A stretch of 6,451 nt of DNA, from contig PLZZ01000222.1 in the NCBI GenBank assembly GCA_003153585.1, positions 1 to 6,451 of the forward strand, read 5' to 3'. Of this stretch, positions 1 through 5,899 are shown one piece after another. The translations under genes were made by a program, and so were the position numbers. The DNA is from Acidobacteriota bacterium (GTDB lineage: Bacteria > Acidobacteriota > Terriglobia > Acidiferrales > UBA7541). Below the pieces are notes generated by a model that saw only the letters and a program-made list of their open reading frames with translations, made no database searches and had not been told where the DNA came from. The first letter of the stretch is position 1. The number at the start of each line of letters is the position of its first letter.

Positions 1-3
1 CTG

Positions 4-1392
4 TTACTGCTGGGAACCTGGCGGAATGTTATAGAAAAAAACGGCCCTTAGTTCGAGACCTGGCTTTTTGTATTGCGCTGGCAAAGGTTCGAATGGAACC
101 GACGTACGAATTGCGGCAAGCACCGCGCGATCGAGCGCCTCCTTCCCGGAAGTTCGCTCCAAAATCGGCTCATTTATGTGGATCGTGCCGTTGCGATCAA
201 TGGTAAATGTGATCACGACGATTCCCTTGTCTCCCATGTAATACGATTCGGGAAGAACAGCCGTCCAGTTCCTCATCACGATGTCGTGAAGCCGGTTCAT
301 GTAGCTGGTAAAGTCCACGCCCTCGGTATCGGACAGGATGCTCATGCCGCCCATCCCTACTCCCGAACCGCGGCCATTGCCGCCTCGACCTGTGCCTCCC
401 TGGCTCGTCGAGTCTCCGCCGTAGGTTACTCCGCCCGGCGCTCCCTTAATCGCGCCCTGTATCTGGTCCTGCAGCTGCTTGCTCGGCGAAGAGCTTGGCA
501 AACCCAGATTCAACCCTGGTTTGGGCTTCGCCACAACCTCGCTTGGCAACAAAATTTGTGAGGGTGGAGGATTTTCAGTGGAAGGCACTGGCTGGCTGGT
601 GTTGGCCGAAACCCGGGGAGTTGGAGCCGAAGGCAAATCAGACGGTAGGCGCTCCGGACTTGCAGCGGGCGGTGCTTCGATCGCATGCGATTCCGCGCGC
701 GGTGGCGCAACCTTGCTCAAAGTTTTCGGATTAATCCGAACTTTCGGAGCCGGAGAACCGGCAGGAGCCTTGGACAATGACTCGGCGTCCGAAGGCAAGT
801 ACACAACTCCCAGCGATTTTCCCGCCGCTATCGTTTCATCGAGGGTGGGAACGCGGGGCGGAAAGATCTTTGGCAGGAAAATCACGAAGATGATGAGTCC
901 GACGTGAACCGCAATCGAAAGCGCCCTGGTGATCAGATCTTCCTTGGCGTCCCGCTTTTCTTCCGGCTCGACCAGGAGGTTCGCTTCGCCGGTGTTGAAC
1001 ATGTCCGGCTCGACGAGCTCGCGAAGCTGCGCCGTCATTTGAGGCGGCTTGTCGAATTTATCTATTTCGCGCTGCTCGGGCGGTTCCACATAGGCGGGCA
1101 CCACGACGCGAGAGTCGAGAATATCGAGCGCAGGGTAATCGCTGATGGGGCCGAAGGCTTCAAACGGCTTGGCCGGCATCGAGCGAGAAACGAGAGTCCG
1201 GTCAACCAGAACTCCGAGCGGAAGATGTGAAGGGATGGTAGTTTTTCCGTCGAGTGGAACCGCGCCGTCCGACAACTCGGAAGGCACCACCGTGCGGTCG
1301 TCCATGTAAGTCGTTCGCCGGCGGGACGGTTTATTGGCCTCTTCTTTTGTGAGAGGACGCACATCTGTCGGCACCAGCGTCCGCGGAATCAT
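4..1392 (-). CDS. TonB-family energy transducer with long cytoplasmic N-terminal region
   Basis: This 462-residue protein probably couples inner-membrane proton-motive force (through ExbB/ExbD-type partners) to an outer-membrane process. Residues 1-156 are hydrophilic and predicted cytoplasmic. Residues 157-174 form a single transmembrane helix that carries S159xxxH163, matching the SxxxH motif of E. coli TonB. Residues 205-300 are Pro/Ala/Ser-rich and 318-350 Gly-rich, as in a periplasmic spacer. Residues 358-457 form a TonB C-terminal domain, with the DRNGTI turn and a late PFEPLP segment. The start is set by an ATGA overlap with the upstream oxidoreductase and by CAGGA six bases ahead. The frame stays open for 47 more codons, but that stretch lies inside the oxidoreductase gene and is low-complexity. 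The cytoplasmic region is far longer than the roughly 11 residues of E. coli TonB and contains five copies of a short motif. The family call is firm; the transported substrate and partners are unknown. Confidence 0.85.
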   Translation of the reverse strand: MIPRTLVPTDVRPLTKEEANKPSRRRTTYMDDRTVVPSELSDGAVPLDGKTTIPSHLPLGVLVDRTLVSRSMPAKPFEAFGPISDYPALDILDSRVVVPAYVEPPEQREIDKFDKPPQMTAQLRELVEPDMFNTGEANLLVEPEEKRDAKEDLITRALSIAVHVGLIIFVIFLPKIFPPRVPTLDETIAAGKSLGVVYLPSDAESLSKAPAGSPAPKVRINPKTLSKVAPPRAESHAIEAPPAASPERLPSDLPSAPTPRVSANTSQPVPSTENPPPSQILLPSEVVAKPKPGLNLGLPSSSPSKQLQDQIQGAIKGAPGGVTYGGDSTSQGGTGRGGNGRGSGVGMGGMSILSDTEGVDFTSYMNRLHDIVMRNWTAVLPESYYMGDKGIVVITFTIDRNGTIHINEPILERTSGKEALDRAVLAAIRTSVPFEPLPAQYKKPGLELRAVFFYNIPPGSQQ

Positions 1393-2372
1393 CGGGAATC
1401 CTGTGGCGCAAAAGTCCCCAGTTGGACGCGTTGCGCGTGTTCCAGGGTTGCCGCCATCACGCGATCGGCTAGCTCCAGAGCGCGCCGTCCTGCACGGCCA
1501 TCCACCAGCGGCACGCGGCGCGTGCGAACGCATTCGAGAAACTCGCGGAGTTCGGCGTGCAGCGGCTCTTCCGGCGAAGTAGGCACTTGCTCGAATTTGA
1601 TTTCAGGCTGCGCGCCGCCTGATTCCACGCGCACACGCAAAACATCCTGTCGCGTGAAATCCAGGGACACGTATTCGTGCTCCTGAAAAAATCTCATCTT
1701 GCGGACGCGCTCGGTGGAAACGCGGCTGGCGGTAAGATTCGCGACCGTTCCGCTTTCAAATTCGATGCGGGCTTGTGCAATGTCCACTTTGTCGGTCATC
1801 ACCGGAATTCCAACCGCCTTCAAATCCACGACCGGCGAGTTCACCAGCGAGAGAAGAATGTCGAGATCGTGAATCATCACGTCGTAAACTACATCGATAT
1901 CCAGGCTGCGCGGGGTGAAAATTCCCAATCGATGTACCTCAAAAAACATCGGGCGCGAAACAATCTTTTGCACCGCCGTGATGGCAGGATTGAAGCGTTC
2001 TACATGACCCACTTGCAGGATGCGACGCCCTCGCGCGGCAGATGCAATCAATTTGTCCGCTTCGCTAAGGGACGCCGCCATGGGTTTTTCGACCAATACG
2101 TCCAGGCCGCCGTCCAAAAGTTGGCAACCGATGCGAGCGTGCTCCTTCGTCGGGACCGCCAGGCTGACGGCCTGCACGCCTTCTGCCCTCAGCGATGAAA
2201 TATCCCGGATTATGCGCGTACCGAATTCAGCAGCAACGCTTTCCGCGCGTTTGGAGTTTGCGTCAACGACACCAACAAGCTCCGCGCCTGGAATCTCGCG
2301 CCATACGCGGACGTGGTTCCGGCCAAACTCGCCGGCTCCGACGACAGCAACGCGAATGGGCTTGTCAGTCAC
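1389..2372 (-). CDS. Gfo/Idh/MocA-family oxidoreductase, probable GnnA-like UDP-GlcNAc 3-dehydrogenase
   Basis: This is a 327-residue NAD(P)-dependent sugar oxidoreductase. The N-terminal Rossmann fold has VGAGEFGRNH at 11-20. The family's catalytic EKP is at 95-97 (K96), VGHVERFNPA at 121-130, and the DVMIHDLDI segment at 164-172 supplies H168. Length and motif order fit a complete member of the family. GnnA of Acidithiobacillus oxidises C3 of UDP-GlcNAc so that GnnB can aminate it for lipid A with amide-linked 3-acyl chains. Lying directly after lpxI in a lipid A operon, together with the VGHVERFNP and DxMIHDLDI wording, makes the same role plausible here, but gnnB is not in the window. The gene starts with GTG, which overlaps the lpxI TGA (GTGA), with AAGGA four bases ahead. 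The family is near certain; the substrate is inferred. Confidence 0.9.
   Translation of the reverse strand: MTDKPIRVAVVGAGEFGRNHVRVWREIPGAELVGVVDANSKRAESVAAEFGTRIIRDISSLRAEGVQAVSLAVPTKEHARIGCQLLDGGLDVLVEKPMAASLSEADKLIASAARGRRILQVGHVERFNPAITAVQKIVSRPMFFEVHRLGIFTPRSLDIDVVYDVMIHDLDILLSLVNSPVVDLKAVGIPVMTDKVDIAQARIEFESGTVANLTASRVSTERVRKMRFFQEHEYVSLDFTRQDVLRVRVESGGAQPEIKFEQVPTSPEEPLHAELREFLECVRTRRVPLVDGRAGRRALELADRVMAATLEHAQRVQLGTFAPQDSR
1399..1403 (-). promoter_or_regulatory. Ribosome binding site of the tonB-like gene
   Basis: CAGGA lies six bases before the ATG at 1392. It lies inside the 3' end of the oxidoreductase gene. It supports the short start over an upstream in-frame extension, because the ATG also overlaps the upstream TGA. 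Confidence 0.55.
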
Positions 2373-3253
2373 AATTTCCTTTTCGGCGGCTGCTTTTCCG
2401 GCGAGCTTGCCGAATCTACTTCTGTCGCGAATGCCTCAATTGCAATTCCTGCATCGTCTGCGGCTCGAATCAGATCGTCGCGATCGAACAAGAGCGTGCG
2501 GCCGGCATCAATGGCCAGCGCCGTGGCATTCGCCTTCCGCATTACCTCAATCGTTTTGAGCCCGACCACCGGAACGTCAAACCGCATATCTTGCAGCGGC
2601 TTGCTTACCTTCACCACCACCAGCTTTTGCCCGCCTGTAATGCGCGCTGCACGTTCGATTGTCTCATCCGTGCCTTCCATAGCCTCTATTGCAACGCAAG
2701 CGCGATCGCGCACGACCACCATTTGCCCCAGGTCGAGTCCTGCAATCTGCCGGGCGACTTTATGTCCGTAGGCGATATCAGCGGCTTCCGACTCATTCGG
2801 AGCGCGCTTCGTCAAAACCCCCGCCTCCGGCAGAAGCGGCCCCAGAAATTTTGTAGAATTTACGAGTTCGATGCCTTCTTCGCCCAGCACGCCGGCAATG
2901 GCGCCTATCAGCGAGTCCGTATTCTTTGCCGGCAGAGAAAATAGCAATTTCGCAAGGCGCCAGTCGGGCCGGATGGCGCTGAAGATTTTATTGTGTTTCA
3001 CCTGCCCGGCCATCACGGCGCGCTTCACGCCTTCTTGATGCAATAGCTCAATTGTACGGCTAAGCTCGCCCAGGCTCACCCAGTGCAGGCGTTTCGCCAC
3101 ACGCTCCAGCTCCGGGGAAGCTTCCTCGCGAATAGCGACCACGGCCATTTCAATACCGCGGCTGCGGGCGCCTTCCAGCACCAGGAAAGGAAAATCTCCG
3201 TTACCTGCAATCAGGCCCCAGCCAGATGTAACTTTTTTTTCAGGTGCGGCCAC
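2369..3253 (-). CDS. lpxI: UDP-2,3-diacylglucosamine pyrophosphatase LpxI
   Basis: LpxI (formerly DUF1009) hydrolyses UDP-2,3-diacylglucosamine to lipid X and UMP at the cytoplasmic face of the inner membrane, replacing the unrelated LpxH. The 294 residues fit the family. The N-terminal LpxI domain opens with GLIAGNGDFPFLV at 13-25 and includes KRAVMAGQVKHNKIF at 77-91. The C-terminal domain carries the conserved DMRFDVPVVG block at 222-231, which should contain the catalytic acid, and DAGRTLLFDRDDLI at 249-262. The start is GTG, six bases after the lpxA stop. About 11 residues precede the usual beginning of the family, and I see no later in-frame ATG or GTG before the GxIAGxG motif. The C-terminus is a short basic tail rich in Lys and Pro. 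A run of eight A residues spans codons 5-7. The position right after lpxA and before a GnnA-like gene supports the call. Confidence 0.93.
   Translation of the reverse strand: MAAPEKKVTSGWGLIAGNGDFPFLVLEGARSRGIEMAVVAIREEASPELERVAKRLHWVSLGELSRTIELLHQEGVKRAVMAGQVKHNKIFSAIRPDWRLAKLLFSLPAKNTDSLIGAIAGVLGEEGIELVNSTKFLGPLLPEAGVLTKRAPNESEAADIAYGHKVARQIAGLDLGQMVVVRDRACVAIEAMEGTDETIERAARITGGQKLVVVKVSKPLQDMRFDVPVVGLKTIEVMRKANATALAIDAGRTLLFDRDDLIRAADDAGIAIEAFATEVDSASSPEKQPPKRKL
2377..2381 (-). promoter_or_regulatory. Ribosome binding site of the oxidoreductase gene
   Basis: AAGGA, within an A-rich run, lies four bases before the GTG at 2372. It decides for GTG as the start: the codon also forms a GTGA overlap with the lpxI stop, and the Rossmann glycine motif follows from residue 11. 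Confidence 0.55.
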
Positions 3254-3257
3254 GGCG

Positions 3258-3262
3258 TCCTA
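3258..3262 (-). promoter_or_regulatory. Ribosome binding site of lpxI containing the lpxA stop codon
   Basis: TAGGA lies four bases before the lpxI GTG at 3253, and its TAG is the lpxA stop codon. Ribosomes ending lpxA therefore release on the lpxI initiation signal, which suggests translational coupling. Confidence 0.5.
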
Positions 3263-4039
3263 TTTGATCAGGCCGTGCTCGGCCGATTCGATAAACCGGA
3301 TTAGTGTTAAGACGTCCTCGGAGCCGGACAGGGTTTCACGCATTTTCTCCAGCGCTTGCGAAGTGTTCAACTTCGAGCGCAGCAGCAGCCGATAAGCCTT
3401 TTCGATAGCTTCAATGCGCTCGGGAGAAAAACCCTGGCGCTCAAGACCGATGGCATTCACGCCATAGCATTTGCTATCGCGCGGTGAGACCACCTTTGAA
3501 AATGGTGGAACGTCCTGAGTAATCACGGTATGCGCCCCAATGTAAGAATGTCTTCCGATGCGGCAAAATTGCTGCACCGGACAGAACGCGCCCACCGTGG
3601 CGTAGTCCTCCACGGTCACATGGCCCGCGAGTGTTCCGCCGTTCACAAATATGGTGTGATCGCCTACCGAGCAATCGTGTCCGATATGTGCGTAGGACAT
3701 GATCAGGTTATGGCTGCCGATTCGCGTGACGCCGCCACCCTTCACCGTGCCACGGTTTACCGTGGAGAACTCGCGAAATTCGTTGGCGTCTCCGATTTCC
3801 AACGCCACACGCTCGCCCTTGTAGGTCAGATCCTGAGGATCGCCGCCGATAACGGAAAAGGGGTAAACGTGGTTTCCGCGGCCAAGCCGCGCCGGTCCTT
3901 GCACCACGGCATGGTGGTCGAGGATACAGCCGTCACCCAACTCGACTTCCACACCAACTACCGCGAAGGCGCCGATTTTTGCGCCACTTCCGATCCGCGA
4001 GGAGGGGGAAACGTCGGCCCGCGCATCAATTTCGCTCAT
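3260..4039 (-). CDS. lpxA: UDP-N-acetylglucosamine acyltransferase LpxA
   Basis: LpxA transfers a 3-hydroxyacyl chain from ACP to C3 of the UDP-GlcNAc-type acceptor, the first step of lipid A synthesis, in the cytoplasm. The 259 residues match the family length. A left-handed beta-helix of hexapeptide repeats runs from about residue 8 to 185, followed by a helical C-terminal domain with GLERQGFSPERIEAI. Landmarks are PQDLTY at 68-73, NRGTVKGGGVTRIG at 95-108 and AHIGHD at 117-122. H121 aligns by eye with catalytic H125 of E. coli, and H140 with H144. By the same alignment the E. coli residues K76, H160, M170 and G173 become T72, Q156, Y166 and A169, which may alter acceptor or chain-length choice. 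The ATG overlaps the fabZ TGA (ATGA), and I see no good Shine-Dalgarno sequence, so translation probably depends on coupling to fabZ. Confidence 0.96.
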   Translation of the reverse strand: MSEIDARADVSPSSRIGSGAKIGAFAVVGVEVELGDGCILDHHAVVQGPARLGRGNHVYPFSVIGGDPQDLTYKGERVALEIGDANEFREFSTVNRGTVKGGGVTRIGSHNLIMSYAHIGHDCSVGDHTIFVNGGTLAGHVTVEDYATVGAFCPVQQFCRIGRHSYIGAHTVITQDVPPFSKVVSPRDSKCYGVNAIGLERQGFSPERIEAIEKAYRLLLRSKLNTSQALEKMRETLSGSEDVLTLIRFIESAEHGLIK

Positions 4040-4515
4040 TGAGGCTTATCACCGGGATTCGCAGCCGGATTTAGTTCTGTTTCGATGTCCACCATTTTGC
4101 ACATCAGCGTGGCCTCGGCAGCGAGTTCCCCATTCACGGAAGCTTTGCCTGCCAGCTTGCAGAATGTGCCGCGCCAAGCGAGAACATCTACTTCCACGCG
4201 CAGTTGATCGCCGGGGACGACCGGCCGGCGAAAGCGGGCGTTATCAATTGCCACGAAATAAAGCAGCTTCTTTTCCCGGTCTTTCACCTCTTGCAGTAGC
4301 AATACGCCCCCCGTCTGCGCCATGGATTCTATGATCAGAACGCCGGGCATGATGGGCTGGCCGGGGAAATGGCCCTGAAAGAAGCTTTCATTGATGGTAA
4401 CGTTCTTTATTCCCACAATCCGTTTCCATCGTTCCATTTCTTCAATCGTATCGACCAGCAAAAATGGATAGCGATGTGGGAGAATCTTCTGGATCCCGTT
4501 ACTGTCGAGGATCAT
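4036..4515 (-). CDS. fabZ: 3-hydroxyacyl-ACP dehydratase FabZ
   Basis: FabZ dehydrates 3-hydroxyacyl-ACP to trans-2-enoyl-ACP in type II fatty acid synthesis in the cytoplasm. It draws on the same 3-hydroxyacyl-ACP pool as LpxA and LpxC. The 159 residues form one hot-dog fold. ILPHRYPFLLVD is at 11-22. The active-site segment GHFPGQPIMPGV at 48-59 holds catalytic H49, and E63 in IIESMAQTGG is its partner. The last 15 or so residues are a polar tail beyond the conserved fold. The ATG has GAGGG five bases ahead (4521-4525). This is the first gene of the leftward operon and is directly preceded by a divergent promoter region; in many bacteria lpxD stands just before fabZ, but it is absent here. 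The call is firm. Confidence 0.97.
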   Translation of the reverse strand: MILDSNGIQKILPHRYPFLLVDTIEEMERWKRIVGIKNVTINESFFQGHFPGQPIMPGVLIIESMAQTGGVLLLQEVKDREKKLLYFVAIDNARFRRPVVPGDQLRVEVDVLAWRGTFCKLAGKASVNGELAAEATLMCKMVDIETELNPAANPGDKPQ

Positions 4516-4589
4516 CGTTGCCCTCAGATTTCTGTTTCATTTCCACGCGCAGGTTACAGCCGCATGTTTCCCCATCGCGCAATCCGACG

Positions 4590-4618
4590 ATTCTATACGA
4601 AACAGGAGCGCTTTTGAA
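4590..4618 (-). promoter_or_regulatory. Predicted sigma70-type promoter of the fabZ-lpxA operon
   Basis: On the minus strand, TTCAAA (4613-4618) and TAGAAT (4590-4595) are separated by 17 bases, matching four and five of six consensus positions. Transcription would begin near 4583 and give a leader of about 67 bases before fabZ. No other good pair was seen between fabZ and the divergent gene. Found by eye only. Confidence 0.5.
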
Positions 4619-4635
4619 TCGCTCTGGAATGCTCG

Positions 4636-4664
4636 TTGCTGCGTTCCGGCGCTGCTGCTAGCAT
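4636..4664 (+). promoter_or_regulatory. Predicted extended -10 promoter of the M20 peptidase gene
   Basis: TTGCTG (4636-4641) and TAGCAT (4659-4664) are separated by exactly 17 bases, and TG at 4656-4657 makes an extended -10. Transcription would begin near 4671, only about three bases before the ATG at 4674, where no Shine-Dalgarno sequence is visible. Found by eye only. Confidence 0.45.
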
Positions 4665-4673
4665 ACCCGCGTA

Positions 4674-5855
4674 ATGGACCATCGCGAAACGACTCTGCCG
4701 GCCGGCGCAATGCTAAAAATTCTCCGCGAATTGAAGAATCGCGAGAAGGACATGGTGCGGCTGCTCGGCGATTTTGTGCGGTGCGAGTCTCCGAGCCACA
4801 ATAAAGCTGCGGTGGATCGCTTTGCCGCAATAGTCGCCCGAGAGTGGCGCCGACGGGGCGCCAAGGTTCGCATCCTTCGCAATTCCTCGCGCGGCAATCA
4901 CGTGCGAGCTGAGGTATGGCTCCGACCAGGGCGCCCGGCTCGGCGACAGCTCATGGTTCTCGGCCACATGGACACGGTGTATCCGCTCGGCACTCTGGCG
5001 AAAATGCCGTTTCGCGTTTCTGGCGGCCGGGCTTGGGGACCCGGAACATTCGATATGAAGGGTGGGCTCGTTTTAGCCCTTTTCGCCGTGGATGCGCTGA
5101 AGGCTACTGGAATCAAACCGAACAAGCGGCTCGTATTTTTTTGGAATTCAGACGAGGAAATCGGGAGCGAAAGTTCGCGACGGGCCATTGAACGCGAAGC
5201 GCGGCGTAGCGATGCCGTCCTTGTTCTAGAGCCGTCATTTGGCCCCGATGGAAGATTGAAGACGGCGCGCAAAGGTGTAGGCGGCGCGGAGATTGTGGTA
5301 ACAGGACGCTCGGCGCACGCGGGTGTCGATCCGGAAAAAGGTGTCAATGCGGTGCACGAGCTTGCTCTGCAGATTCAACGGATGATGAAGTTGAACGATC
5401 CACAGCGCGGAATCACGGTACAGGCGACCGTTGTCGCCGGCGGGACGGTTTCAAATGTGATTCCAGCCCATGCGCGGGCGCAACTGGATATTCGCTACTC
5501 GCGAATGGCCGACGCAGCAGACCTCCAGCGGCAACTCCGCCACGCGCGTCCAATCCTAAAGGGAGCGCGTGTGGAGATTCGCGGGGAAAGAAGTCGCCCA
5601 CCGCTGGAGCGTAATGCCGCAACGCGCGCCTTGTTTCGTCAGGCGCAATCACTAATGCGCGAACTGGGATTGCCGCTCGGTGAAGCTGCAACGGGAGGCG
5701 GATCTGACGGGAACCTTACCGCGGCGCTCGGCGTGCCAACGCTGGATGGCCTCGGAGCTGTTGGCGATAGCCCCCATAACCCGCGCGAGCACGTGGTGAT
5801 TCGCGCGCTACCGCAGCGAGCGGCGTTGATCGCCGGACTGCTAGCCTCGCTGTAG
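4674..5855 (+). CDS. M20-family zinc metallopeptidase, glutamate carboxypeptidase-like
   Basis: This 393-residue protein is a co-catalytic dizinc hydrolase of the M20/ArgE/DapE/CPG2 superfamily and most likely cleaves a C-terminal amino acid or an N-acyl amino acid. All expected residues are visible: H98 in LGHMDTV, bridging D127 in GTFDMKGG, general base E161 and ligand E162 in NSDEEIGS, E186 in VLEPSFG, and H368 near the end in DSPHNPREHV. The dimerisation (lid) domain is inserted at about 200-310, beginning with GVGGAEIVVTGRSAHAG. There is no signal peptide, so the enzyme is probably cytoplasmic. The start is uncertain. ATG 4674 has a promoter just upstream but no ribosome binding site, and ATG 4710 (residue 13) would also give a full catalytic domain. 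The gene is divergent from the lipid A operon and probably unrelated in function. The substrate cannot be told from sequence. Confidence 0.92.
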   Translation: MDHRETTLPAGAMLKILRELKNREKDMVRLLGDFVRCESPSHNKAAVDRFAAIVAREWRRRGAKVRILRNSSRGNHVRAEVWLRPGRPARRQLMVLGHMDTVYPLGTLAKMPFRVSGGRAWGPGTFDMKGGLVLALFAVDALKATGIKPNKRLVFFWNSDEEIGSESSRRAIEREARRSDAVLVLEPSFGPDGRLKTARKGVGGAEIVVTGRSAHAGVDPEKGVNAVHELALQIQRMMKLNDPQRGITVQATVVAGGTVSNVIPAHARAQLDIRYSRMADAADLQRQLRHARPILKGARVEIRGERSRPPLERNAATRALFRQAQSLMRELGLPLGEAATGGGSDGNLTAALGVPTLDGLGAVGDSPHNPREHVVIRALPQRAALIAGLLASL

Positions 5856-5899
5856 CTGCACGATGTTTCGAACTACTCTGGCGAATTAGTCGATCGGAT

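Noticed and set aside
343..441. Gly-rich stretch of the tonB-like gene as a DNA repeat element
   Set aside because: The glycine codons vary and no exact DNA repeat unit is seen; it is best explained as a flexible periplasmic linker before the TonB domain.
1393..1533. In-frame N-terminal extension of the tonB-like protein
   Set aside because: It lies wholly within the oxidoreductase gene, is Arg/Gly/Thr-rich low-complexity sequence, and a better start with ribosome binding site and ATGA overlap exists at 1392.
2195..2944. Long open frame on the plus strand opposite lpxI (also others at 73-561, 479-907, 1677-2198 and 3530-4042)
   Set aside because: They are antisense to well-recognised genes, their translations show no family motif, and high GC readily leaves such frames open.
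5856..5899. Possible bidirectional terminator between the convergent M20 and gluzincin genes
   Set aside because: Only a weak stem of about six pairs with a bulge (CGAACTA / TAGTCG) and no T-tract on either strand; not enough to call.
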